Below, piece after piece: positions 1-8,658 of a stretch of 58,403 bases of DNA. The notes under the pieces were generated by a model that was given only the letters and a program-made list of their open reading frames with translations, had not been told where the DNA came from and made no database searches. Location: assembly GCA_014804755.1 (NCBI GenBank), contig JAAUZE010000006.1, positions 1 to 58,403 on the forward strand, given 5' to 3'. This DNA comes from Lachnospiraceae bacterium (lineage in GTDB: Bacteria > Bacillota > Clostridia > Lachnospirales > Lachnospiraceae). The position numbers and the translations under genes were made by a program. Each line of letters opens with the position of its first letter. Within the stretch, counting starts at the first letter, position 1.

Positions 1-2
1 GT

Positions 3-98
3 GCCACGGACAATTCCGTTAAGACAAGTGTAGCAGAGCATGAGTATGGTGGCAATATGCATTTTTCACAAAGAATTGGAAGAGAAAAAACGGGATAA
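3..98 (+). CDS. 3' end of an unidentified gene (truncated by window edge)
   Basis: An open frame enters from the left edge and ends at a TAA at 96-98, giving about 31 residues. It contains the stretch AEHEYGGNMHF, which faintly resembles the end of a GHKL/HATPase domain of a sensor kinase, but too little is present to assign it. The 5' part lies outside the window. It could also be a chance open frame. Confidence 0.3.
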   Translation, partial: ATDNSVKTSVAEHEYGGNMHFSQRIGREKTG

Positions 99-333
99 AA
101 GGCGAAAAAGTTCGGCATTCTATATATAAATCGGGAGGATACTTCGTACAAATAGTGAATTTTGAACCGTTTGCCGTTCTCTTTCCTTTTTATCGCGCTC
201 AGGAGGAGTGAAGAACTATTGAAAAAATGACGGATTCATTGTACGATGTAATAGGCGCAAAGAAAAACAAGCGGCCGCAAAAAGCAAATTACGCTTTTGC
301 GTGGATATTCGTTTTGCAGAAGGAGGAGAACCG
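99..333. other. Intergenic stretch with one weak hairpin
   Basis: No convincing gene was found. A small hairpin (arms about 76-85... no pairing partner there; the real arms are 276-285 and 293-301, CGCAAAA paired with TTTTGCG) lies just before the next gene. A purine-rich ribosome-binding-like run at 201-208 is not well spaced from any long frame. Confidence 0.3.
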
Positions 334-594
334 ATGGCAGAAGAAGCGAGGAACAGGGAGACTGCGAATGAGGATGTCGCAAAAGAGGATGTCGATGCGG
401 TACTCGAAATGCTGGAAAATTTCGGAAAGTCCGAGGAGAGCCGGTTTAAGATCGTGATGTCGGATGAGATCGAGCAGGGAAAAAGCGAAAAGCAGTACCA
501 CTTAGGGAGGTGCGATGTCGGCAGTCCGTGGGCGAAAGGGCAGGCATTTGACGTGCTGCCGGATGAAGCGCAGAAAGGAAATACCTGTGGATAA
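334..594 (+). CDS. Small acidic protein of unknown function
   Basis: This frame encodes 86 residues. I chose the ATG at 334 because AAGGAGGAG (320-328) sits at ideal spacing; a longer frame from 301 starts at a GTG without such a site. The N-terminal two thirds is acidic and probably helical. The C-terminal part contains YHLGRCDVGSPWAKGQAFD, whose Cys, His, Gly, Pro and Trp look like a conserved motif rather than random sequence. There is no signal peptide or membrane segment. It is followed by two hairpins (601-620 and 627-684). I do not recognise the family and infer no function. Confidence 0.5.
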   Translation: MAEEARNRETANEDVAKEDVDAVLEMLENFGKSEESRFKIVMSDEIEQGKSEKQYHLGRCDVGSPWAKGQAFDVLPDEAQKGNTCG

Positions 595-598
595 AAAA

Positions 599-684
599 GA
601 TTGGCGCGACTGCGCCAATCTTTCGAAGAATCTGCAAAGCAATCATAGATTTCAAAAGCAATCTATGATTGCTTTGCAGATTCT
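599..684. terminator. Two hairpins, one with a 25-bp perfect stem
   Basis: A short palindrome (GATTGGCGC / GCGCCAATC, about 599-620) is followed by a perfect 25-bp inverted repeat with arms at 627-651 and 660-684 and an 8-nt loop. They separate the small gene at 334 from the convergent diguanylate cyclase gene and probably end transcription from both sides. The second stem is unusually long for a terminator and has no clear T-run. Confidence 0.6.
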
Positions 685-710
685 TCCGCATGGCAAAACC
701 GACTGTGGTT

Positions 711-2423
711 TTAAGAAATCAAGGTGGCTTTACTTTTTTGCTTGTTTTCATACATATTGCTGTCGGCGAGATGATATACTTTTTCGATGTTGGTTTCCTC
801 CGCGCTGCCGGATGCGTAGCCATAGGCGATTGACATGTTTAAGTCGGTGATCTTGCGGTTTTTCCTGTCTATATTGGATTGAAGATCATGAAGCAGGGAT
901 GCAATCTGGTTGGCGTCGTCGGTTTCTGTGATGGCAATGAATTCATCGCCGCCCATTCTTGCGACGACCCCGTGTGCCTCAAAGGTCTCCGCAATGACGC
1001 TGGCAGCGCTTTTGATCAGAATGTCCCCTTTGGCGTGCCCATAGGTATCGTTTGTGGTCTTGAGATTATTCAGGTCAAAGCAAAAGACGGTATAACACTG
1101 TTTTTTCGTTTCCTTGATCTGATTCATATATTCCATACAGTAACGGCGGTTGTGAATCTGTGTCAGCTCGTCGGTGTAGGCGCTCTTGATCAGGAAATTC
1201 CGCTCGGTCTCATGCATCATTTTTTGCGTCAGGTCGATATAAAAGGAAATGAGCAGGATGAATATAAAGATGATCAGTCCCAAAGAGGTTACGCCCTTGA
1301 CCGGCATGATGGATCGGCCGTAATAACGATTTACCTGGTAGTAGATCAGATCATAGGCAATGCAGCAGGAAAGCGCGATGATCCCCAGCAGGAAAAAACG
1401 GTGGATAAGCTGGCGGCTTTTCCTTAAATTGATGAGTTCCACGATGATAAAGTAGATCAAATGGCAGATGATCAGTCCCTGCATATATTTGAGCGTGGTG
1501 GCGCAGTGAACAAGATCGACAGAATGCAGAGTGATCGTGATTGTGGTGGCAGCGATCTGCGCAGTCAGGAGTACACGGTAAATCATATGCATGAATTTAC
1601 TGTTTAAGGTGATGACATCCTCACGCATGTAGATGACAAGCGGGATCGGTGCAAGAAAAAGGGAGACATATTCGATCAGGGATGCCGAGTAAAGCGGGAT
1701 CGCGAAGATGATGGGAATATTATAATAGCATAACGTCCACAGTCCCATGCAGACTGAGAACATGGAAATACACAGGATCCGTATGTATTTTACGGAAAAT
1801 AGGAGCGCAACGGCAGTGATAAAGCAAATAACAAGTCCGAAAATTGCCAGGAAACAACCTAAGAATAACGGAATTCGATTCTCGGTCATGATGATTTTGT
1901 AAATATTCTGCCATTCATAAATACGAATAGGATCAAACTTTGTGAAAGCTTTGTTCTCGGATACGGTGAGGTGGATGGTCAGCGTTTTACCCTCATAGTC
2001 ATTGGGAAAATTGATCAACAGGAAGCCGCTGCCGACGGATTTATTTTCTGCGATCCTGTCATGGCCATATTCGTAGACCGATTCGTTATCAATATGGATT
2101 TCGACTGCGGCCTGTTTGATGGGCAGACGCAGTACGCTTTCCATGAGACCGAAGCTGTCAGGCAGGATTGTCTGCAGCGTGATTTCATCCCCCTTATTGG
2201 CGATGTCGAAACTGAAATGATCAAGGGAAACATTTTGATAGGAATTATTATTGATCGTGATATTCCAGCCATCGTTAAGCGTTAGCTGTTTTGATATGGA
2301 CGCGTAATCTTTGGTGAATAATCGGTTGACTACAAGTAAGATGGAACAGATGCTTAAAAAAGCATATACCACCCATACGATTTTTAATATTTTTTTAACG
2401 GAAACGGCAGAAATTTTTTTCAT
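711..2423 (-). CDS. Membrane diguanylate cyclase (GGDEF protein)
   Basis: This 570-residue protein should make cyclic di-GMP from two GTP at the cytoplasmic face of the membrane. One N-terminal membrane segment (about 9-33) is followed by an extracytoplasmic beta-rich sensor region (about 40-175). Then come about seven hydrophobic segments (about 180-400), a layout like 7TMR-DISM receptors. The C-terminal domain (about 410-570) has DELTQIHNRR and an intact MGGDEF active site near residue 490. No RxxD inhibitory site is visible at the usual place five residues before GGDEF, so product inhibition may be absent. It is monocistronic, divergent from the ECF gene, and its ligand is unknown. Confidence 0.9.
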   Translation of the reverse strand: MKKISAVSVKKILKIVWVVYAFLSICSILLVVNRLFTKDYASISKQLTLNDGWNITINNNSYQNVSLDHFSFDIANKGDEITLQTILPDSFGLMESVLRLPIKQAAVEIHIDNESVYEYGHDRIAENKSVGSGFLLINFPNDYEGKTLTIHLTVSENKAFTKFDPIRIYEWQNIYKIIMTENRIPLFLGCFLAIFGLVICFITAVALLFSVKYIRILCISMFSVCMGLWTLCYYNIPIIFAIPLYSASLIEYVSLFLAPIPLVIYMREDVITLNSKFMHMIYRVLLTAQIAATTITITLHSVDLVHCATTLKYMQGLIICHLIYFIIVELINLRKSRQLIHRFFLLGIIALSCCIAYDLIYYQVNRYYGRSIMPVKGVTSLGLIIFIFILLISFYIDLTQKMMHETERNFLIKSAYTDELTQIHNRRYCMEYMNQIKETKKQCYTVFCFDLNNLKTTNDTYGHAKGDILIKSAASVIAETFEAHGVVARMGGDEFIAITETDDANQIASLLHDLQSNIDRKNRKITDLNMSIAYGYASGSAEETNIEKVYHLADSNMYENKQKSKATLIS

Positions 2424-2610
2424 TGTATAAGTCCCTTTAGTGCGATGCAGTGTGTCGGTTACGATGTTTTCATTATAATAGTAAAGCTGTCAAAAATCAA
2501 TCGCCCGTGACAGAAAGCAATTGTTGCGGACCGTTATAACCGGAAACAGAATGATTCCGCTCTCCGGTGATGGGTGAAAAGAAAATAAAAGAAAAAGAGG
2601 AGAAAGAGAT

Positions 2611-3228
2611 ATGAGTGAGATAACAATGAAAAATAAGCCACAGGAAACCCGGAACGGCCCGATCATCAATCTGACCCTGTCAGCCATGTTTCTGGCGGTC
2701 GGCATCGTGCTTCCGTTTTTGACCGGACAGATCAAACAGATCGGCACGATGCTCCTGCCGATGCACATACCTGTTTTGCTGTGCGGTTTCATCTGCGGCT
2801 GGCAATATGGTCTGATCATTGGATTGATTCTGCCGATCTTCCGCAGCGTCCTGTTTTCCATGCCGGTGCTGTTTCCGACGGCGATCGCCATGGCGTTTGA
2901 GCTTGCGACCTACGGGGCGGTGGCAGGGCTGCTCTATTTCCGCTCCCGCTGGAAGTGTGTGATCGCGCTGTACCGCAGTCTGATCATTGCGATGCTTTCG
3001 GGACGCGTGGTTTGGGGAATCGTACAAATGCTGCTGCTCGGAATCCGGGGGAATCGCTTTACATGGCAAATGTTTTTTGCGGGGGCGTTTCTCAATGCCA
3101 TTCCCGGCATTGCGCTGCAGCTTGTGTTCATTCCGGTGGTCATGGTCGCATTAAATCGCGCAGGGCTTGTGCGGTTTACACGGCATACAGCAGCAAAGCA
3201 AAGGACTGAGAATCCAAACAATAGGTAA
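2611..3228 (+). CDS. ECF transporter S component
   Basis: This 205-residue protein has about six hydrophobic helices. It carries the motif LLPMHIPVLLCGFICGW, typical of the substrate-binding S subunit of energy-coupling-factor vitamin transporters (PF12822-like group). It would capture a vitamin or similar micronutrient and deliver it to a shared EcfAAT module, which is not in this window. The start has GAGGAG a few bases upstream. The vitamin cannot be read from sequence; pantothenate, folate-type and other substrates occur in this family. The 187-bp divergent upstream region shows a modest hairpin around 2540-2570, but I could not match it to a known riboswitch. A strong terminator follows. 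Confidence 0.8.
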   Translation: MSEITMKNKPQETRNGPIINLTLSAMFLAVGIVLPFLTGQIKQIGTMLLPMHIPVLLCGFICGWQYGLIIGLILPIFRSVLFSMPVLFPTAIAMAFELATYGAVAGLLYFRSRWKCVIALYRSLIIAMLSGRVVWGIVQMLLLGIRGNRFTWQMFFAGAFLNAIPGIALQLVFIPVVMVALNRAGLVRFTRHTAAKQRTENPNNR

Positions 3229-3262
3229 ATGCAAATTTGTCTATAATGTCATAAAAACACCC

Positions 3263-3297
3263 GCCTGCGCAACAAATCAAATTGCGCAGGCTTTTTT
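3263..3297 (+). terminator. Rho-independent terminator after the ECF gene
   Basis: A perfect 10-bp stem (3263-3272 with 3282-3291, GCCTGCGCAA / TTGCGCAGGC) is followed directly by six T residues (3292-3297). It ends the ECF S-component transcript and insulates the regulator downstream. Confidence 0.9.
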
Positions 3298-3355
3298 GCA
3301 TAAAAATTGTAATATCTGTCAAATCGTCTAAAAAATCTTGATAGACTATGTCTAA

Positions 3356-3384
3356 TTGTTGTTAAAATCCCTGTTTGATATAAT
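3356..3384 (+). promoter_or_regulatory. Candidate sigma-A promoter of the galactan regulator
   Basis: TTGTTG at 3356-3361 and a perfect TATAAT at 3379-3384 are 17 bp apart. They lie about 200 bp upstream of the LacI-type gene in a stretch with no other gene. The long leader would carry the hairpin element at 3451-3540. Confidence 0.6.
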
Positions 3385-3450
3385 AAATATAAACAAATGA
3401 CCATTCCTTGATCCCTTGATAAATGCACAATTGCGCACTTGTCGGGGCAT

Positions 3451-3545
3451 AAATTGAAAAATCAGAGATTTTTCAAAAGCGAACAAGTTCGCTTTGCAAA
3501 TTTTGTGCTGACGCCCAAATTTGCGGGCTGAGTAAGGATGGGCAT
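3451..3545 (+). repeat. Modular hairpin element, copy C
   Basis: Three stem-loops follow each other: 3454-3463/3467-3476 (TTGAAAAATC stem), 3477-3484/3487-3494 (AAGCGAAC stem) and 3496-3503/3517-3524 (GCAAATTT stem), ending in GCGGGCTGAG. Related modules occur at 15431, 16488, 40209 and, reversed, at 44098. Each copy lies directly 5' of a gene, here the LacI-type regulator. Confidence 0.75.
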
Positions 3546-3590
3546 ACATGAAAGGAAGAACATTCGGAAGAAAATCTCGATTCGGGGGGT

Positions 3591-4601
3591 ATGAGTATGG
3601 CGGAAAAAAAAGAAGTTCCTGTTCTTGAAATCGCCCGGAGTCTGGGGGTTTCCCCGACGACGGTCTCAAGAGCAATTTCGGGAAACGGGAGAGTAGGCAG
3701 GGAGACGAAAGAACTCATTCTTACATATATCGAGCAGAATCAGATCGTGCCGCGCAGTCGCGGATCAAATTACAGCAGCAAAAAAAGTATGAATATCGCA
3801 GTCGTGCTTCCGGGTGAGGATGAATATGCACAGCTTCCGTATTTCACGAAAATCCTGATGGCGCTCTATGATTTTTTCTATGTAAGCGGCTATCATGTGC
3901 TGATCGTCAGAACGCAGGGCGGGGACATAGAAGCACTAAAAGACGTTGTGAAAAAGCATAAGATCGACGGGGCGGTTTTAACGCGGATCTTGGACAGCTG
4001 TGAAGATATTCATTTTTTGAAAGAAAAGGGAATCCCCTTTGTGGTTACCGGCTCCATTGACGATGACGAGGTTTATCAGGCGGATGTTGACCAGAGGGGC
4101 GGCTGCCGTGAGCTGACGGATATTTTGTTAAAAAAGGGAATCCGGAAGATGGCGCTGTTTTGTGCGGACTTACGACTGACCGTTTCCAAGGACAGGTTAA
4201 ACGGCTATCTGGACGCCATCCGGGAGAACGATCTGCCGATCGAATATGAGCTGATCGTCGAGGATGCGGCGGATAGTAACGTTTTGGAAAAATCCGTCAG
4301 GGATATTTTAAAAGAGCAGGTAGAATGTGTGATATGCGGAGACGACGGAATCTGTCTCACTGTTTTGGATTATTTCAGGCAGCTGGGCATCGCGGTGCCG
4401 CGTGACATCAGGGTGGCGTCATTTTTTAACAGTATGCTTTTGGAGGAGACGAACTCAAATATCACAAGCCTTGACTTTGATATACGAAAGCTGGGGAAGC
4501 TGGCGGGAGAAATGCTGATTCGGCTTTTGAACGGCGAGCCGTGTGAAAAGAAAAAAATGCTGGGTTATAAAATTCTGATCAAAGAATCAACAAAAATCTG
4601 A
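3591..4601 (+). CDS. LacI-family transcriptional regulator
   Basis: This 336-residue repressor-type protein has a typical N-terminal LacI helix-turn-helix (VLEIARSLGVSPTTVSRAIS, about residues 9-28). A periplasmic-binding-like effector domain (about 60-325) follows, ending with the usual LDFDIRKLGKLAGEMLIRLL region. A second ATG six bases downstream (3597) is better spaced from the GGGGGG run at 3584-3589 and may be the true start. Its stop overlaps the frame of the GH53 gene, so it is probably co-transcribed with it. By context it should respond to galactose or galacto-oligosaccharides and control the locus. The palindrome at 17644-17659 is a possible binding site (inference). Confidence 0.9.
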   Translation: MSMAEKKEVPVLEIARSLGVSPTTVSRAISGNGRVGRETKELILTYIEQNQIVPRSRGSNYSSKKSMNIAVVLPGEDEYAQLPYFTKILMALYDFFYVSGYHVLIVRTQGGDIEALKDVVKKHKIDGAVLTRILDSCEDIHFLKEKGIPFVVTGSIDDDEVYQADVDQRGGCRELTDILLKKGIRKMALFCADLRLTVSKDRLNGYLDAIRENDLPIEYELIVEDAADSNVLEKSVRDILKEQVECVICGDDGICLTVLDYFRQLGIAVPRDIRVASFFNSMLLEETNSNITSLDFDIRKLGKLAGEMLIRLLNGEPCEKKKMLGYKILIKESTKI

Positions 4602-4624
4602 TGCGGCATACAGGAGGTACGAAC

Positions 4625-5665
4625 ATGAGTTTTTGGATGGGCGCCGATATTTCGTCGCTGCAGGCGATGGAGGATCAGGGGGCAAAATACTATGATCTTG
4701 ACGGGAAAGAGAAAGACGCGATCGAGATTTTAAAAGCGCACGGAGTGAATGCGATCAGGCTGCGGATATGGAATCAGCCCGAAAAGTCCTTTGACAGAGG
4801 GGATTACTGTGATCTGAAAGGGACGCTGACGATGGCAAAACGGGTCAAGGCCGCAGGCTTAAAGCTTCTTTTGGATTTTCATTACAGTGATTTCTGGGCG
4901 GACTGGAACAAGCAGACAATCCCTAAGCAGTGGGGCGGTCAGGGAAAGGATGAGATTGCCGGGAGCGTTTATGCGTACACCAAAGAGGTTTTACAGGCGA
5001 TGGAGGCAGCGGGCGCATATCCGGATATAGTACAGATCGGAAACGAGATCGGCTGCGGGCTGCTATGGGATTTCGGAACCTTGGAGCATCCGGAAAATAT
5101 CGCGTTGTTTCTGAATCAGGGGATTAAAGCCGTCCGGGATACGGACGGGGACGTACATAAAACAGAAGTGATGATCCATCTGGAATGCGGCGGCGATGCG
5201 CCGAGGACCGAATGCTTTTTTCAAGCACTTAAAAAGAACGGCACGACGGATTACGACGTGATCGGGCTTTCCTATTATCCGTATTGGGCGGGCGGCTATG
5301 AGAAGCTGCGGGAAAATATCAGAAACCTGAAGGAACGGTTTCACAAACGCGTCGTCATCGTAGAAACAGCATTCCCGTATACGGATGAATCCCATGACGA
5401 TATGCCAAACGTGGTAACCGGCGAGCTTACCCTTAAGACGACCGGATTAGAACCTTCTGTCGCGAATCAGCGCAGGGTGACGGAGGAGATCATCACTCTG
5501 GTAAAGGAAGAGGAAAACGGCTGCGGCGTTTTTTACTGGGAACCGGTCTGGTACTGCATAAAGGGCGTCGGCATGGAAAAGGGAAGCGGAAACGAATGGG
5601 AAAATCAGGCCATGTTTGATTTGAACGGCAGAGCGCTTGAAAGCCTGCGGGCATTTGAACTGTGA
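4625..5665 (+). CDS. Cytoplasmic GH53 endo-beta-1,4-galactanase
   Basis: This 346-residue enzyme is a bare GH53 TIM barrel with no signal peptide, so it should act in the cytoplasm on imported galacto-oligosaccharides. The acid/base Glu141 lies in QIGNEIG and the nucleophile Glu247 in VVIVETAFPYT. Other family markers are ADISSLQAME, LRIWNQP, LLLDFHYSDFWAD and FYWEPVW. The ATG at 4625 is chosen over one at 4601 because AGGAGGT (4611-4617) precedes it. It sits directly behind the LacI gene and ahead of a solute-binding protein. The two other GH53 proteins in the window carry export signals, so this copy has a different job. Confidence 0.92.
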   Translation: MSFWMGADISSLQAMEDQGAKYYDLDGKEKDAIEILKAHGVNAIRLRIWNQPEKSFDRGDYCDLKGTLTMAKRVKAAGLKLLLDFHYSDFWADWNKQTIPKQWGGQGKDEIAGSVYAYTKEVLQAMEAAGAYPDIVQIGNEIGCGLLWDFGTLEHPENIALFLNQGIKAVRDTDGDVHKTEVMIHLECGGDAPRTECFFQALKKNGTTDYDVIGLSYYPYWAGGYEKLRENIRNLKERFHKRVVIVETAFPYTDESHDDMPNVVTGELTLKTTGLEPSVANQRRVTEEIITLVKEEENGCGVFYWEPVWYCIKGVGMEKGSGNEWENQAMFDLNGRALESLRAFEL

Positions 5666-5729
5666 CACGAAAGCAGGCGGTGATGCTGACGGATCATGTA
5701 ACGGGAATTCGATAGGCAGGGGTATAAGG

Positions 5730-8648
5730 ATGATGAAAACAATGTGGTTAAAAAAGAAAGCGGGACGAGTGCTCGGAATCCTCATGGCGGCGGTCATGAC
5801 GGCGGCGATGGTGCCGGTGGGCGCACTTAACAGTCACGCGGCGCATCAAAGCGATCAGATCGACTATGAGGCGCTGTTAGACATTGTACAGGACAGTGAT
5901 TCCTATGGGAGCTATTTAAGCAGTCATGCGGGCGCGGCGTATCCCGATGCGCAGATCATCGTCTACGGCGGGGACTTTACGGACGCGTCGGAGGGCTTTG
6001 CGCAGCTGGAGGATTATGCGGAGCTCGGAAATACCTGTGCGCTGACCTTGGAGGAAGGAAGCATTACCTATGAGGTCATGGTGGAGCAGGCGGGCTTTTA
6101 TAATCTGAGACTCGTTTACTATCCGGTGGAAGGAAAAAACAACGAGATCGGGCGGTCGGTGTCCGTCAATGGGGAGATTCCTTATGATGAGGCGCAATAT
6201 TTCGAGTTTACGAGAATCTGGCGGAATGCGGACGAGATCGTGAGGGACGCAAGGGATAATGACGTGAGACCGAAACAGGAGGAAGCGCCGTCGTGGATCT
6301 CGGTTTATTGTAAGGACAGCGAAGGGTTCTATCAGGATGCGATGTATTTCTATCTGGAGAAGGGCGTGAATACGATCACTTTTGACTCCACACAGGAGCC
6401 GATGATCATCGGTCAGCTCGTACTGGAACAGGAGAAACGCCCCGTATCCTATGCGGAGTATCAAAACGCCAATGCGCGTGCGGGATATACGCAGGTAAGC
6501 AGCGAACCGATCAAAATTCAGGCGGAGGACGCTTCCTACAAATCCAATTCGACACTGTACCCAATCACGGACAGAAGCTCACCGCTCACGGAGCCTCAGA
6601 ATGCGGCAAAGACGCGGCTTAACACGGTGGGCGGAAGTAACTGGAGCCTGAACGGTCAGTGGATCACCTGGAATGTGGAGGTTCCCGAGGACGGCTTATA
6701 TGAGATTGCGGTGAAGTACCGGCAGAATAAAAATCAGGGAGTGACGGTCGTCAGAGCGCTTTATTTAGACGGCGAGATCCCGTTTGCGGAGGCTTCCCAG
6801 CTGCAGTTTTATTATAACAATGCGTGGAAGATCACGGCATTAGGGAATGGGGAAGAAAGCTATCAGTTTTATCTGTCGAAAGGAACACATACGCTGACCC
6901 TCATGGTCGGGCTGGACGAGGAGCTCGCGGAGATCCTGCGCATGACGGATGAGTGCGTGACACAGCTGAATGCGGCGTACAGACAGCTTTTAATGGTGAT
7001 CGGCACATCGCCGGATACCATGCGTGACTACCAGCTGGAATTGAAGGTGCCGGAGGCGTTGTCCATACTTGAGGAGCAATATGCGGTTGTTCAAGTGCTG
7101 GAAGAAAAGATCAAGGACTATTCGCGAGGGTCAAAAGGAAGCCAGACGGCAACGATCCAGAATCTGGCAAACCAGCTTAGGCTCATGACGGAGAACCCCA
7201 AGAGGATCGCGAAGCAATGGTCTGCGTTTAAGGAAAATATCGTCGCGTTAAGCTCTTGGGAGCTGTCGATGAAAGAGCAGCCGTTAGAGATTGATTATCT
7301 GCTTGTGGAGAAACCGGGGGAGAAACTGCCGAAGGTCAATGCGGGGTTCTTTTCCTCTCTGATCTTTGAGATCAAGAAGTTTGCGGCAAGCTTTGTGGAG
7401 GATTATGACAGCATCGGCAATGTATATGGTGGGGAGACGCTGGAGGTATGGATCTTAGCGGACAGTACCGCGATCACGAGTCAGTCCGGCGGCGGACGGG
7501 ATCAGGCGATCGTCATTAAAGATCTCGTAGATAATTATTTTGTGCCAGAGACGGGGATCGCCGTCAATGTCAAGCTCGTCAACAAGGATGTTCTGTTGTC
7601 GGCGACGCTTGCGGGCGAAGGACCGGATGTGGCGCTGAACGTAGCGGGGAAGGAGCCGGTCAACTACGCGCTCAGAAATGCCGCCGTCGATCTCACGCAG
7701 TTTGACGACTACGAGGAGGTGTCGTCGTGGTTTTATCACGACGCGCTGACACAATTTACCTATAACGGAGGCGTGTATGCGCTTCCGCAGACAATGTCCT
7801 TCCATGTCCTGTTTTATCGGGCGGATATTTTAACGGAGCTGGGAATCGGAATCCCGCGGACATGGGACGAATTTTATGAGGCGCTCGCAGTCATACAAAA
7901 AAGCAATATGAACGTGGGTATTCTTCCGGATTATACTTCCTACGCCATGTTTTTATATCAGTACGGCGGGGATTATTATGCGGCGGACGATACCGCATGC
8001 GCCTTAGACAGCGAGGAAGCGATCGCGGCATTCAAACAGTGGTCGGGTAATTATTCGAATTATAAAATGCCGATCACCTATGATTTTGCCAATCGGTTCC
8101 GCACGGGCGAGATGCCGCTCGCGATCGGAGACTATACCAATTATAACTATTTGTCCGTCTTTGCGCCGGAGATTAAAGGAATGTGGGGATTTACCGTGGT
8201 TCCGGGGTATGAGAAGGAAAACGGAGAGACCGACCACTCTGTATCCGCATGGGAGACCGCGTCCATCATCATGGCGACCAGTGACAAGCAGGCGCAGGGG
8301 TGGGAGTTTTTAAAATGGTGGATGAGCGCTGATACGCAGACGGATTACGGAAACGAGATCGAGAACGTGCTGGGTGTTGCGGGAAGAGTCGCCACGGCGA
8401 ACTTAGAGGCGCTCGGGAATCTTCCGTGGTCAAGCGCGGATTATCGGCAGCTCAGCGCGCAGCTTGAGTGGGTGAAGGCGATTCCGGAGATTCCGGGAAG
8501 CTATTATCTTGAGCGCAACATTAAAAACGCGTTTTACACGGTCTATGACGATAATGAAGATCCCAGAGAAGTATTGCAGGACACGGTCATTACCATCAAT
8601 GATGAGATCACCAGTAAACGGCGGGAATTCGGTCTGACCACAAGGTAG
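5730..8648 (+). CDS. Very large exported solute-binding protein with N-terminal CBM-like domains
   Basis: This 972-residue protein starts at one of two adjacent ATGs (5730, 5733) behind AGGGG. It has a signal peptide (about 1-38, ending SHAA) but no lipobox. Residues about 55-230 and 245-400 look like two carbohydrate-binding beta-sandwiches; the second opens with PIKIQAEDASY and has WNVEVPEDGLYEIAVKY, as in CBM6/35-type domains. A helical linker (about 400-555) leads to a family-1 ABC solute-binding domain (about 566-960), including GEGPDVALNVAG, YALPQTMSFHVLFYRADIL and WEFLKWWMS. Ordinary sugar-binding proteins are about 420-550 residues. It heads the operon with permeases at 8659 and 9701. 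I infer it captures galactan-derived oligomers at the cell surface. Confidence 0.85.
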   Translation: MMKTMWLKKKAGRVLGILMAAVMTAAMVPVGALNSHAAHQSDQIDYEALLDIVQDSDSYGSYLSSHAGAAYPDAQIIVYGGDFTDASEGFAQLEDYAELGNTCALTLEEGSITYEVMVEQAGFYNLRLVYYPVEGKNNEIGRSVSVNGEIPYDEAQYFEFTRIWRNADEIVRDARDNDVRPKQEEAPSWISVYCKDSEGFYQDAMYFYLEKGVNTITFDSTQEPMIIGQLVLEQEKRPVSYAEYQNANARAGYTQVSSEPIKIQAEDASYKSNSTLYPITDRSSPLTEPQNAAKTRLNTVGGSNWSLNGQWITWNVEVPEDGLYEIAVKYRQNKNQGVTVVRALYLDGEIPFAEASQLQFYYNNAWKITALGNGEESYQFYLSKGTHTLTLMVGLDEELAEILRMTDECVTQLNAAYRQLLMVIGTSPDTMRDYQLELKVPEALSILEEQYAVVQVLEEKIKDYSRGSKGSQTATIQNLANQLRLMTENPKRIAKQWSAFKENIVALSSWELSMKEQPLEIDYLLVEKPGEKLPKVNAGFFSSLIFEIKKFAASFVEDYDSIGNVYGGETLEVWILADSTAITSQSGGGRDQAIVIKDLVDNYFVPETGIAVNVKLVNKDVLLSATLAGEGPDVALNVAGKEPVNYALRNAAVDLTQFDDYEEVSSWFYHDALTQFTYNGGVYALPQTMSFHVLFYRADILTELGIGIPRTWDEFYEALAVIQKSNMNVGILPDYTSYAMFLYQYGGDYYAADDTACALDSEEAIAAFKQWSGNYSNYKMPITYDFANRFRTGEMPLAIGDYTNYNYLSVFAPEIKGMWGFTVVPGYEKENGETDHSVSAWETASIIMATSDKQAQGWEFLKWWMSADTQTDYGNEIENVLGVAGRVATANLEALGNLPWSSADYRQLSAQLEWVKAIPEIPGSYYLERNIKNAFYTVYDDNEDPREVLQDTVITINDEITSKRREFGLTTR

Positions 8649-8658
8649 GAGGGACTCC

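Noticed and set aside
227-457. Open frame of 76 codons overlapping the small gene at 334
   Set aside because: It overlaps a frame with a better ribosome binding site; its basic, low-information sequence looks like an out-of-frame reading.
2424-2610. Riboswitch upstream of the ECF S component
   Set aside because: A hairpin is present but I could not match it to the THF, preQ1 or other vitamin riboswitch consensus I know.
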